64,000 nt of DNA from Xiphias gladius (taxonomy: Eukaryota > Chordata > Actinopteri > Istiophoriformes > Xiphiidae). Shown piece after piece: positions 38,951 to 51,900 of the stretch. Where the stretch lies: contig NC_053411.1 in the NCBI RefSeq assembly GCF_016859285.1, positions 18,232,722 through 18,296,721 on the forward strand. Direction: 5' to 3'. Under the pieces are notes generated by a model that was not told the DNA's origin, made no database searches, and worked only from the letters and a program-made list of their open reading frames with translations. How positions within the stretch are numbered: the stretch's first letter is position 1; the number at the start of each line of letters is the position of its first letter. Made by a program: the position numbers and the translations under genes.

Positions 38951-39323
38951 GATTGAGCAGAGTTCAGCAACAGGGAGAACATTGGGTTTTTCCAAGAACA
39001 CTGGTTTGGTCATCCTAACAAACAGGTCAATGCTGTTTACACAAGGGTTGACATAAATACAAATGAAGATACACGGACACTGTTTGACATTATTTTGAAA
39101 TCCCAGAATGATTTACGAACAGATAAACTGTCCACAAGGTCTGAAACCACCTTTGAATTTGGTCCTAGAAATCTTTACCATCAGCTCCTCTGTTTTACTT
39201 CCTCTCCAATTTCATTCTCATTATTTTCTGACTGTTCCCTCTCTGGCAACCAGTTCTAAAATGTGTATAAAAGTGTTATTAGTTCGACAAGTTTTCTTCA
39301 CTTTTCCACTGCTCCGTGTCCCA

Positions 39324-42300
39324 TTAAAAAGCAGCCGGTCGGATAAACATCCTGACAGTTTTCAGGCTGTAATTGGCTGGTTTATACGTCCCCCACACAA
39401 CTCCGTTCTCAATCTCATACGGCGAGTTTTTCTCCGGGTCGTACGTGCCTTTGTAATAAATCCCATTTAAGTTAGCTGACTGGCAGTTGTTGTACCACCA
39501 GCCGCCCCCGTACATCTCCGCGCAATTCTCCTCCCAATTATCGTTGTCTTTGTCGAAGGTGCTGAATTTCATCCCATTGTGGGACAGATAAGACGCCATA
39601 TCAGACTTAGGCATCACAAGAGCATCCCCCGCGTCCCCAGTGTACCTGGACACATGCAGCGGGTACCCCTCCTCCTCCGAACCGACCCTGATTGTGTACT
39701 CAGCACTTGCTATGCCCCCTTCCCAATCCTCAAGCTCCACTTTCAGCATGGTCTCACCCTGATTAGTCAACAGGTGGAGGTTCTGGTTGCCTAGCCAAAA
39801 CTCCCCCTTGCCGTGTGCATCAACCGAGCCGAACCCGCCACGGTATTGGGCCCAGGTGCGGTTGAAGCTGAGCGCGCCACTCTCTCTCTGCTGGACTAAC
39901 AACCACCCACCCATAAGACCCTCCTGCTGGCAGTAAACTGCCACTACCCGAGTGGAGTCCGTGCCGCCGGGTTTGATCTTAAACAGGCCATTTGTTTCCC
40001 CTTTCAGATGATTCTGGTAGGCTTCAACACAATCTGCGAACAGAGAGGGGAACACCGCAGACTGCGAGTTAGCTTGGACCGGCTTGTTCTTTGGTTCGGC
40101 TGGCTGAAAAATGTACAGCAGAGATAAAACGGGCACATCCCCTACAAAATGGCTAACACTTGCCCGAATCAGACCTTTTCTCCATCCCATTTTTGTAAAT
40201 CTGCATTTGGGGCGTCAGCAGTTTCTTACGGCACAACTGAGTTTTTTTGTTACAAACAAGGCCATGGCTACCAATGAGGACACTGAAGTCATTTCCTCTG
40301 TGATACTTCTGGGAATCTGGAGGGTTAACTACACGACGAAGACTTTACTTTGTGCAATTACAAGGCTGAGAAAAGAGAAAATATGTTTTTATTTTTTTTT
40401 ATTGGATAAATTAATACATAAAACCGTGAAATTATGTTTTTCTTTTTTTAATCAACAAAAAACCGTAGAGAGTTTGGTTGGTGACTCGTCCTAGTTGGGT
40501 GCGGTTCCGGTGGGAGTATTTGGATTGTTTTAATGTATTCGTAAGGAACACATACAAAAAACTTTTACCTCAAACAAGAGAAAAGAGGAGATGCTTTGTA
40601 CCAGATTTAGCTACTTGCTACTTCCCATCTGCAGTCACTAGACATGACGTTGTGGCTAAGGCCCCTGAAACAAAAACAATTCTTCAGGTCTGATAGTTTA
40701 GATGTACTCTAGTCAAAACGGCTCACACTAACCCCCAATTAGCTCATTCCCCAAACACGTTTTGTCTATCTGCATTTGAAATATCAGCATTGCATGATGG
40801 CACATAAGCATTCCTGTACATTTTTGGGGATTTCTTTCATCACAAAGCAAAAACAGCCCCAAAGGTTCCCCATAGTCTTTAGTTTCCATACAGGTTTTCT
40901 TGAAATTACACATTGAGCCAGAATAACTCAAAAACTGTAGATCTTATCAATTAATTACATCACACTGAATGTGAACGCAAAACTCTTGAAGCTCTGGCAA
41001 CAAACAATAACAAATACTGTGTTCATGTCTTATTTTTGGTACATAGGGCTTACTAGTAAGCTAGCTGATTCTGACGCATGCTGTCTAGCTGAATGTGCCC
41101 CCCTAGGCCGTGCAGATTTTACTCCACGTCTGATGTTTTGGTACCTTTTCCTACATAATCAGCCTGCCGCTCGATACGCCTGCTCTTCATACTCCGGGCG
41201 TGGATATCAGGAATGTCATCCTCTGGATTGTCTGTCAGGAACCCACCCAAGTCTTGCCCAAAATGACCAAATGGATCCGAGAATCCACTTTTGGAAGTTC
41301 CTGTGATGCTTCCCTTGGCACCACCGGCATGGATGAGCTTGGAGGTCTGAGATGAAGAGGAGGAGGAGAAGGAGGACGAGGAGGACGAGGGGAAGGAGGA
41401 GAAGGAGGACGAGGAGGACGAGGGGAAGGAGGAGAAGGAGGAGGAGGAGGAGGACGAGGGGAAGGACGAGAAGGAGGCGGAGGAGGAGGACGAGGGGAAG
41501 GAGGAGGAGGAGGAGGACGAGGGGAAGGAGGAGGAGGAGGAGGACGAGGGGAAGGAGGAGGAGGAGGAGGAGGATGTGTGGCCAAAAGTGGGGAAGAAAG
41601 AGCTCAACCCTCCCTTGGATAAGTCTGTCATATCATGGCAGTGGGGGCCTCCCTCCATCACCTCCTCCACCCTCTCCACCGGCCCGTTGTGTGTGTTGAC
41701 AATGGTCCTCTTGGTGCTCTTGGTGCAGGCGATGGTTTTGGAGGACACGTGGCTTGTACTGGGTTGGCCGTAGCCTTCAAACCCTCCACCAAAACTACTG
41801 TCCCCGACTGTCCCCCCGATCTCGGTGATGGATTTAGATGACACAGAGGAGGAGGAAACGGAGGAGGAGACGGGGGAGGAGGAAGCGGAGGAGGAGACGG
41901 AGGAGAAGGAATCGGATGATGGGGATATAGATGCAGAGCTGGAAGTACCTGGGACCTTGGAGATGGTTGCTGGGGATGAGCTGGAGCCTTCCTCCTCTAG
42001 GGTCAAATGGACGTTCCTCACCTGAGAAAGAAAAAGAGGAAAAAAATTTAGCTTGAACGTACACGGTTCTAGAAAAAAATGGAACCTTTGGTCATTCCTT
42101 CCTCTGCAAGAGTTAGCAGCATATTGGTTTTAGCTGAAATAAATTATGTGGCCTGTCACACCTTAAAAAGGATAGTGTGATCATACTTCTGCCTTCTAAT
42201 GCCGGGATATGGGAGGACGACCTGAAGAAGTGGCCTTGGATAGCAGTAATAAACCACCTCGGAGGCCCTGGCTTGGCTCTGTGTCCGCTTTGAGACGGAC

Positions 42301-45300
42301 ATGGTTTTGTCCCACTCCCTGTAATAAAAATGTGCCCGGCTTTGTGATTGTGGAAGCATTAATAAGCCTCCAAGCATTTCAGATTGTTCGTTGCTTCACT
42401 GTCGGTATACACGGAAATAATAAACCAAATAAGCTTATGGATGTTTCCTGAGGCCACTTCTTTGGGCCCTCTTCCTATCCCTCGGTAGCAGAAGGCAGAG
42501 GTACGATCGCATTATCCCGTGTAAGGTGTGACAGGCTTTGTTCCCACAGCACTTATTTCCCAAAAATCTCTGGGAGAATGGAAGCCACCTGCAGCATACG
42601 GTTAACTCTTGCTGACGCTGGTTCGGTGGGAGGAATAACTGGAAATCACAAGGCTAGGAAAAAAACGTGGATGAGGAAGCAAAAGGAACATAGGAACAAG
42701 AGCTAGATGAGAGTTACATGTTAGCATATCTTTAAGGTGTGTTGAAAAACAAGAGGCAATGCATCCACGCAAGCAGAAATGATTCCAGTCTTAGCAAAAG
42801 ACTTACACGTGCCCCGAATCTGTACGAGTCTTCTTCGCAAATGTACAGAGACAAGACGACAAAGAAGACAGGGCTAGTGCGTGCTTTACTGGCTGGCTAA
42901 CAGCTAACACCCGTTCAGCTGGTGCACTGGCACGTAAACAGAGTGTGAAAACACGGCAGAGATTGAATTTGCATTCATAAAATGGTAAATGGTGAATGGG
43001 CTGCACTTATATGGCGCTTTTCTGGTCTTATCGACCAATCAAAGCGATTTACACTACGTGCCACATGTAGCATATATCGCTTGTGTGGGCAGAACTCGCC
43101 GCACGCCACTGTTAAAGTGTAAGTCTGGTGATATTCTGTTTTTCTTATCAACCACAATCCCATTAAAAGCCCGAAACCAACAACAAATTGATCCTACCAC
43201 CAAGTGCTGTGTGTGTATCAGAGCCTGATATGTCTTATTCCTCTGGGCCATAGAGCTAATTATTAAAAACACATCAGTGAGTCACACGGTTGCACTGGGT
43301 GACATGTTCCTTCAACAACATGAACTCACACTCTTCAGTTTATTTTGACTCAGTCCCAAACACACACACACACACACCCACACACCGTCCCGCTGCCCCC
43401 GGTACTCACTAGAGCACCAAATAGGGTTTAATTCGCCGCTGAAAACAATCCCCAACAAATGAACTTTTTCCTCCTATTTGCTTGTTACAGGCTGCAGTGA
43501 GCAGCTTTTGTTTTTAGGGAATCCCTGAGCCTTTAAAATATATATACATATATTTTCGAGCTGTTTCTAACATTTACATCCACAGGAGAACCAAAGGGCT
43601 TATCCTTAAACAGTGTCCGAATTGATCTTAGTAAATTTCATGAATGTGCAGAGTCCTTCACAGTCCAAGAAGCGTCAAAGCAAACAAAGGGTTACTCACA
43701 TCAAGGAAAATATCGTCTCTCTGCTGTGCTGCCGCTGCGGATGTGATGCCGGACTTGTAGATGTTGTCCACATTCTCCGCATCCTTTAGCGGCCTGCTCT
43801 TCATCACGTACAGTGTCCCCACAGACTCTGTTATCTGGTGTGACTGGGAGTTCATTTGGTTAACCTGGGAAATGGACAGAAAAGAGAAAGGGGATTGGGT
43901 GGCTTCCTGCAAACCGAACAATTCAAAACCAGATACTGGGTTCATTTCTGAAAATAATCTCTTGATAATAAACGTATCAAGAGATTCTGTCTTTTTAAAG
44001 TTTGCACAATGAATTATTACTCAATCTCCCCATTGATTTTTGTCAGATTTGTTCATGAGATTATTCATTTTAAGTTTTATCTTAAAAGGTACAGAGAAAC
44101 GGTATTATTAACTCCTTGATGGGATATGCAGTATTTCCTGTCGAAACGGGGACAGCGAAGGATCAGTCTTAGGACCAGTAAACCAGTAGGATATGTGATA
44201 TGGAGCATTGTATTTTGATTTTATGGAATTGAGCAGAAACACCCTTGGGGCGCACACGTGACTATTCGGCTTCAACCAAAATTATGAAGCAGAATCGGAG
44301 TTTAATTTATTTGGGAAAAACCATGTTAAGCATTGGTAATAAAAATTGTCCTTTGGGAGGTGAGAAAGACGTATTCAATCCAGAAAGGACAAACACATCT
44401 TAAAGAAGTTTCAAAGTGCCGTATTCATATGATAATTTATCGTTATTAATCTTTAATCATTTTGATCTTTTAGCACTAAAATTCTTGTTTTTCTGCGTTT
44501 TACCTTGGACTCCACAGGGTTAAACCAGGTCACTTAAAAAGTCTGAAGGTTTTGACCAGGAGACAATCCGGTTCTTTCATTCACTCGCTTTTCAATCACG
44601 CTACTGTGTGCGTAAACTTAACGCAAGCTGCGGCAGCCGTGAGCTTTGCGTTCGACGAATCACTGATGTTTAACTTTGCATATTCAAACCCAATAGTTTC
44701 TGGGCCACCAGACAGTCATTAGCCACCAAGCAGGGACTTTTCTGGGGCCAGGAACAACGGCTGAGGAACTAAATCTGGACTCTGGTTCCTGGTTCCTGGT
44801 TCCTGGTTCCCCCGGTCGAAATACAGGTAATGTTCCTAAGTTCCTTAAATGGGTCCCGGGTGTGGTGGAACCACAGAGTTAGGTCCTTACCTGTTTCTCC
44901 AATGCCACGTAGCTCTCATGGTCCACCTGGTGCTCGGAGTAGCCTCTGCAGGATCCTTTGCAGGAACGAAGCTTAATGTCGATATCCACCTAACAGAGGA
45001 GACACAGAGTTGGGCATATGCTTCCTGTTTGGCAAATGAGTGCGTCTGCACGCAGAGATTCTGTAAGTAAATAAGCAGATAAGCCAGGCTACAGCGGTGT
45101 TAAATATCTGTGTACGTATGGTGAGCGGATGGAAGCTCAGACATCTGCTCTGCCCTACAAAGGCAAAACGCAGTAACTACATATCTGCTCAAAACTGAGC
45201 TGAATCCTACTTTTCGACGTCAGTTTTACTGTATAGAAAAGTATAATATCTGTGAAAACTGTAACTTGCGGTTACTATAAAGAGCTAAAGCTAAAACCGA

Positions 45301-48300
45301 ATTTACACATTGTCTTTTCTCCAGCTGGAGAGTTACTAATTGAATAATATAAATAAATCTATTGATATGAATAGATTCAGTTTAGTTTACATAACTAAAT
45401 AAGACCCTCTCTGGCAACCAGATACACACAAAAAAATTAAAAACGAAACAATTTCAACCCCTGCTAAAGCTAAGTAGCTGAGCAGATCTCAGCGGCCACC
45501 TCAGCTTTTGACCGGTGAAATTCATGAGGTTTGGTGAGGTTGAGCTTCCTTTCAATTGTAAACTGATTTATTATTTCTGATTTAGAGAGATACATTTAAA
45601 TTTTTATACGCTATCATCTATGAATAATCAAAATAAGTGCATTTTCTTCTAGAGAGTAGATTTAGCCATACTACTACTTTTTTTTTTTTTTTTTTTGCCT
45701 AAAAAGACATAAATTTGAGTATTACAGAAGCCAGCCTGAAAATTGAAAACCCCAAACTTTTTTCTAAACTGCACTGCTTCTGTGGTCGTCGCCTAGTTTC
45801 TCTGCCATTCCCAAAGCCGAGGACTACGGCCGAAGCCTTGGCCATAAACGTGAATGTGTAAATGTGTGTCTTTGTCTCCGTTGCGTCTCCGTACCTCCAG
45901 CCTCTGCATCTGGACGACCTGGTCTTTGATGCGATCCTTCAAGGTGGCCATGACGCTCAGCTGTCTGTCGATCTTGATCTTCATGGTTATGATTTTCTCA
46001 CGAAGACCCTGGGCCAAGCTGTAGTAGTTGTTATCACCTCCTGGTGGAAGAAGAGAAGACATGTTTGAATGAATACATTATTATGCTGTACACAAGCAGA
46101 CACACTGACTAAGCAGACACTTAGACTTGGAAGAGTATTTGATATTTAATTATCGTCACACTTAAGTTTAAAAGAGCAATGTTTTACGTGTGGGTCCCCC
46201 ATTTTGTTTGTTTCATGCAAAAAAAATAAAATAAATAAAATAAAAAGCTTTGCAAATGTCACTTGAGCAGGGAAATACTCCCAACACATTTTTTAAACCT
46301 CAGGGACAAAATGCGTTTTAATGAGAAACGCTAAATGTAAACGTAAGTTTTCTTTTTTTTTGAGGTGCTCTGTGGAGTCGTCTACACAAATCAATTTTTA
46401 ATCTAAATTATAATCCTTTTAAAAGGTGCTATATGTAAGTTTTTGCTATCCCTACATATCCACGTCAGCATTAACAGCTGTTTACCTCCCAAGAGCATCA
46501 GCCATCATTGCGTTTACGAGACAAGAGGTTAGGTAACGTCCTCTGAGCAAAGCTATTTCTTCATCCTCTCATGTTGGACTCAGGGCAGACTGGACGCTAC
46601 AGTGACTCACTATCGCAAAGTGGTTTTAGATGACGGGTCAAGCCGGAGCTAGCTGGTTAGCATGCTAACTTCAGTAGAAGAGGAAAAGTGATAGAAATAG
46701 AAACAAAACAAGAGTCAACCTTGGCGTTGCTTTCCACCGCTGCAGACAGCTCGTGGTGAGTAGAGGAATAAGGTTTGATGCTGAACTCGCCCTTCTTCTA
46801 GACTGATAAATAAACGGCTGTTAACGCTAACGTTGGCTATGTAGCAATAGCAAAAACCTACATGCAGCACCTTTAATTCAAATTTTTGAAGATTAAAACA
46901 AGCATAGCTTTTTTGGGGCATAAGCCTGAAAGTGAAATACCCAAAATAAAATGGTTACTGTTCTTCAGCACATTTGTCATGATCCTGGTGTCTTCCGAAG
47001 GGTAACTCTTTTCAGTCCACTATCAGAAACTCTACACTAGTCTAAATGATAGTGAACCAAATTTGCAGAGGCAATGTGGAAATGTGTGCCTGTAGTACAG
47101 AACGGCGTTTGCTACACTGATTTCTTGGGTTTTGTCTAAAGAGATATACAAAATGGTCATTTGGGGACTACAAAGGGACGCTTGGTAATGCTATTGGGGG
47201 AATCAGAGCCATAAAATTCCCATTCCATATATTTCAGTAAAAGCTGTACAAAATTGTACAAAAAATGTTTATAGAATACTTATGTAAGTTGGGATAAATT
47301 CCATCAGTTTGGTTAAAAAAAAGCTTCTATTCAGTACAAATTTACAGTTTTTTTAAATGATCTGTTTTCGGGTTTAAGTTGAACCTCCCGCTGCCTATCA
47401 AATGCTTGCTGGGGAAAAGAACGCGCACAAGCACACTAACACACTAACCAGCGCCAGAGATGAGTTTGTCCTTCAGGCTGTCATAGGTCTGTTTGGACAC
47501 TTGGTCAGTGGAACGGTACTTGACATTGTTCTGATCCAGGAGGTTGCGGATCTTCTCGATCCTCTTCAGGAGGTCGTGGTCGTATTTATCCATCAGACCC
47601 TGGATCCTGCAGCCCGACGGGCATTTAAAGCCCTGATGGAAGACGGGACAGAGGGAGAGGGATAACAATTATAAACCTCTGATTGCGTTTAGAGGCTGGA
47701 CTAGGTAAAAAAAAATAATTAAAATTTGAGCTCTAGTTAAATTTGACAAACATGTGTCATCTTTTTTGGTTTGTAGAAGAAGCAGGACTAAATAAGGGAT
47801 GAAAGGAGCTGTTTACCCATTCATCGTCTGTGCAGATGGGCCATTCTATCTGATTTGCACACTTCTCGGATCTCGTGCCATGCTCAACGGGACGATTTCC
47901 TCTGGGATTGACTACCCCTTCCTAGAGAGAGAGAGACAGTAAGCGGGAAAATAAAATCAGTGAAAACGCAGCTGTTCTTCATTCATGGATCGCTGCAAAA
48001 GTAGGAGGTGTACTTTTAGTTTCAGTTTACTGTGGTTGCCACGAACAAAAAGAAATATATTAAACCAAGAGTTTTTTAAATTGAAAATTTCATTCAAACC
48101 ATGTGCCATGAGTGGACATTTTTTGAGTTTGGGAGGTTGCTATTTCCTGCTTTTAACAAATTATGTAAGTGAATGAATAAATGAAACAAACTGCCTGAAA
48201 AGGCAATGTACTGTAACTCGTTTATCAATGCACAAGCATTTAGTTTCACTGACACGGAGCTGACAAAGAGCACTGTCATTTCTCTATGATTGAGGTTTAA

Positions 48301-48915
48301 TCACGGGTTTTTGGGAGAGTAATAATAGTAAATAAGAAATTTTATACTAAAGTAATTTTTTTTTTACCTGACCATTATTATGGAGCGATGATAATGTGTT
48401 GCTATAAATAAATGTATACAAATTCAGCATTATATGAATAGCATTCACAGTTTTATTGTTTTGATTTTATGATTTTATGTCTACTACTGTTGAAACAGAA
48501 CCACACTGTAGACGCGGGAGCTCCAGTAGCCGACCCGGGGGGGCTGACTTCTGCGTCTGCTGTGAGGTTTATCAGGGTCGCGCCGCTCGCCTCCATACAC
48601 AGGAACAAAGCACGGAATACAAACCCAAATCCCTACGGCAGACATGGCGAGTGCAAAGTTCGCATGACCTATACTCAGAATGACCGAGATTATGAGTGTA
48701 AGGTCCCATAGAACTACTCCTATGAGAAATAATCCTCGCTTATAAAAACTTAAAAGAAATTTTGAAACCTAGTTTTGAATTTTGAGTTTTTTTTAATAAT
48801 GTTGCATCTGACTAATAGTAATATTTGATCTCTGTCAGAGTATCCGTTTTTCTCTCACCTGAGTTGAAGCCACACCGATTAAACTCAGACAGACGAGGAC
48901 ATTGAGTAGTTCCAT
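39324..48915 (-). CDS. fga: Fibrinogen alpha chain (alpha and alpha-E forms)
   Basis: Eight coding exons on the minus strand: 48915-48859, 47921-47817, 47632-47449, 46040-45895, 44989-44891, 43864-43700, 42021-41145 and 40099-39324, giving 802 residues (alpha-E). The parts are a signal peptide (MELLNVLVCLSLIGVAST), a very short fibrinopeptide, and cleavage at NPR|GNRP (Arg26). The first cysteine ring (KCPSGCRIQGL), coiled coil and second ring (LRSCKGSCRGY) follow. The alpha-C region has a poly-Ser repeat tract and the conserved cysteine pair (IACTK ... PHCHDM). It ends in a globular domain (ENCAEMYGGGWWYNNCQSANLNGIYY). Reading through the donor at 41145 gives a stop at 41119-41121 and a 552-residue short alpha. 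The acceptor giving a matching phase is the second of two AGs, at 40100. Human FGA makes the same two forms. Confidence 0.95.
41119..41144 (-). other. fga: Read-through end of the short alpha isoform
   Basis: If the donor at 41145/41144 is not used, translation continues as the short tail GTKTSDVE and stops at TAA 41121-41119. This gives an alpha chain without the globular domain, the counterpart of the major human alpha form. Confidence 0.7.
41350..41572 (-). repeat. fga: Poly-Ser coding minisatellite in the fga alpha-C region
   Basis: On plus it is a pure-purine-rich tract of GAGGAGGAC-GAGGGGAAG-type units, roughly 27-33 bases each and repeated about seven times. On the coding strand it reads runs of Ser broken by FP, FSSFP or SF. 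The length stays a multiple of three, so the fga frame is open throughout. It takes the place of the tandem repeats seen in mammalian alpha-C connectors. Confidence 0.85.
42975..43095. repeat. Common teleost repeat, left part
   Basis: AAATGGTAAATGGTGAATGG, then GCACTTATATGGCGCTTTTCTGG and AAGCGATTTACACTACGTGCC in pieces. This resembles a widely scattered fish repeat. A right-hand part of what looks like the same family is at 52490-52690. Confidence 0.55.
43115..43530. repeat. Dispersed repeat in an fga intron (full copy)
   Basis: The longer partner of 17315-17510, with a CA-rich microsatellite near 43362-43386 inside. It lies directly next to the 42975-43095 repeat. Confidence 0.6.
46422..46874. 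mobile_element. Non-autonomous DNA transposon (MITE-like) with terminal inverted repeats
   Basis: The left 28 bases (46422-46449, starting AAAGGTGCTATATGTAAG) and right 28 bases (46847-46874, ending CATGCAGCACCTTT) are inverted repeats with about three mismatches. The element is about 453 bp and shows no transposase frame. A clear target-site duplication is not visible. It lies in fga intron 3 (between the 184-bp and 146-bp exons). Confidence 0.7.
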
Positions 48916-51900
48916 CTTTGTTTCTGCCGTCCTTCCTCTGCGTGAAGCCCGGTTGCTGAATGCTCCTCTAACGCTGCCGTCGGGTCATTTGAAGCCTCCC
49001 GGCTCAGTTTGACAAACCTGTGACTCATCGGGGTTTGGAAAAGTCCGGCAGGTCAAATCCAGAGTTGAGAAACTCCAAGCTGCCGACACCGATCGACGTG
49101 GAGGCCGTTTGTTGTACTGCGTGTGATAACGCACACACACAAACACATGCACGCGCACTGAACACAAACACTCTGTCAAATCAGTTCAGTCGCTACAGGA
49201 TGTACTGGCATTGGATACAGTGTGTTTTCTCCTGGTAAATAGTGACAAACAGCCAGTAAATGCTCAAGTGATGACAAATGAATCAATGTGCGGAGGACAT
49301 GCAAAAGAAAACAATGAGTCAAAATAACACAGCAAGTCACTGGGGAAAGTTTTTGTCGTGTGCACATGCTTTGTTTTCTTTACTCGGGTTATTCTTAGTC
49401 ACTATTTCTGATGATTTAACGCCGTTTTAGTTCTGTACGTTTTTCAATTATATGAAGAACTTTGTATTCCAGTTTTATATTAAACCAAATCTACATTTGC
49501 CCTTGTTTCCTTTCTCTCTCTCTGTCACCTGTTAATTAAATGGAAAATGCAAAAAAATAAATAAAATTATATATAAAGTTAATAAATAAATCCTATTTGT
49601 AAAAAAGAACAAAAGCTAGAGTAAGGAAATGTTCAGCACAGAGACTGGAAACAAGGTGAAACAGCCTGGTTACAGCTGGAGATAAAGTCTCACTAATCAA
49701 GTCATTATAAGGACGCTTATTTGATGCGTACCTCATTCCAAGTATAAAAACAAAAAGTTGTGGTATGTGCCGTTTTTATTTTTAGTAGTTTTTCTGTTTA
49801 ATGCTACACTTTTCGTTGCTGTTTAAACTGAAAAAGACGAAGGAATAGTTAAATACGAAGCTCGGATTTTTAGAGACAGCTTAGTTTTACAGAAAGACTG
49901 CGGGAAGACAAAATCCTCCTACCAGCAAAAAAAAAAAAAAAAATTAACAGACCAATTAGAGACTGGTATTGACCCAGCAAGCTTATTTCTTAAAATGTGG
50001 AACTATCCTTTTAAATATTGATTTGGTTATTTTCCAGAATGAGGATGTTTACTCATGTTTTGCACTTTTTTTTTTTTACTGTAGCATAAATAAAACACAA
50101 ATCTAATAAAACATTTATGGTCCATAGTAACATTAACTTGGTGCAGAAAACATTTTTTTAAAACTTGTTGTAGGCTGTAATTGTGGCTGGGGAGCAGCAG
50201 TGAGACACAGTTAAAATTCACAACATAAACAAGGGTGAAATGTAAAGACCGCCTGACTATTACCCAGACGAATTTCTTACATTTCAAATTTAATCTTTAC
50301 ATTAAACCGACATTAACTCCAACTTTAACCCGAGGTCCAAAGTAATCAGATTTGGAGTTAGGAGTTGAGACACCCCCCCCCGGATGAGCTGGAGAGTGTT
50401 GAGGAGCATGTAGCTGCAGCGCCACCTAGTGGACTATGAGGCCCATTTCAACAGGCAATAATTCACTGATCATTCACTTACCAGTGGTAAATGGACATTA
50501 CTGTTTATCACATTTTAAGCCAATAATTAAAAAAAAAAAAGTTAAAAACCCCCTTTTTGACAAAAAAAACCCCAAAACGCTCCGTTATTCAGGTTATACT
50601 CAAAACTAGTAACAGTGAAGTCATTTGAAACGTGTTATTTGTCTTCACGCAGCTGCCGTGTTGCATGGATGACACAGACTTTGCTTCTTGTTTCTCCAAG
50701 TCTGTGAATTTCATCTCGTTAGTTACCAACCAAGAAATCATTCTACGTTTTGACATTGTTAGACAATCCACGTACGGTCACGTTAATTAAACCCAAACGC
50801 TAATTGGCTATAATCAGTAGATTAAAGGCACTTGCTTATCACACAATATTATTGAGGAGCCATTTAACGTGGGACAGTGTTTGTGTTTCTGAACAGAATC
50901 CTGGAAGTGGAGCAGCCAGAGCACTGAATACTTTGGTATTTGTTTCACATTTTAAAAAACAGGAGAAAACTCAAAGGCACTTTTTAGCTAGTTATTGGTC
51001 GTTACAGTCTGACCTAGTGGAAGAGACAATGACAGGAAAGGAGCGCTTATGAATTCTTTAACTTCCCGTCAATCTCCAGCAATCTAATAATCTAATAACA
51101 GCAAAGTGCCAAAAAATTAATTCTTTATTCTTTTTGAATAAATTTCAGTCAATGAGTAGTTTCCCTGCATTTGATAATGAACTCAGGATTTACCGCAGAA
51201 AAAAAAAAAAAAAAATCACCAAATGTCCTTTTAAGTTGAACTTCCTACTGCAGAGGTAGAGTCTCTCAAACCCCATTCCTGAGCATAATGTCCAATGAAC
51301 ATGGTACAGGTTTTCAAGGGGGTGAGATATTCTTTAAGCCAGAACAATGGAAGAATTACTGGCGCTGACTTTAATGGAGGCTTCCTTTAATTGTTTTTCT
51401 CTCGTCACTTCCCGCTTTTTGATTTCACACCTCAGACCATTAATGTGTTCAGAAATAGTAGTAGTAGTAGTAGGTCATCTCTGACAAGTGTCCAGGTCTG
51501 TATAAAGCCCTGCTCTTTCACGTAGTCCTCCTTGTTCTGTCTATCTTCCCTTTTAACTGCATTTAAAAAGTGTTTTTGTAAAGGAGAAGCTCGACATTTT
51601 GGGAAAATACCCATATATGTTAAATGGCAGAGAGTTAGACGAGACGTCGGACACCTACAGAGCCCCCCAGGGGTCATGTGGTGGAGTAAAATTATTTAGA
51701 ATCCGCGAGAATCCGTCGGAACGGATTAATAAACTGTGGAGCGGCAAAACATGTATTTTTATACATCTATTAACTGGTGAATAATTCATCCACAATATAA
51801 CCTAATTTCTGGAGATCACTGAATCACATTGTTTTATCAGCACACACACATTGGGCCATTTTGGCTCAACTCTGTCAGTTTCGTACATTTAGTAATGGCC

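Larger units (their letters stand above)
37481..39323. other. Region between fga and the alpha-like gene
   Basis: AT-rich, about 1.8 kb. It should contain the fga 3' end and the promoter and first exon of the alpha-like gene. A TATAAA occurs on the minus strand at 38449-38444, and a donor-like GAG|GTAAGG near 38315. I could not find a convincing signal-peptide exon. Confidence 0.4.

Noticed and set aside
39108-39470. Plus-strand 120-codon open frame
   Set aside because: Shadow of the fga globular-domain exon and its 3' UTR.
41352-41699. Arg-rich plus-strand and Pro-Arg-rich minus-strand open frames over the fga repeat
   Set aside because: They are side effects of the stop-poor GAG/GAC repeat; the fga frame explains the region.
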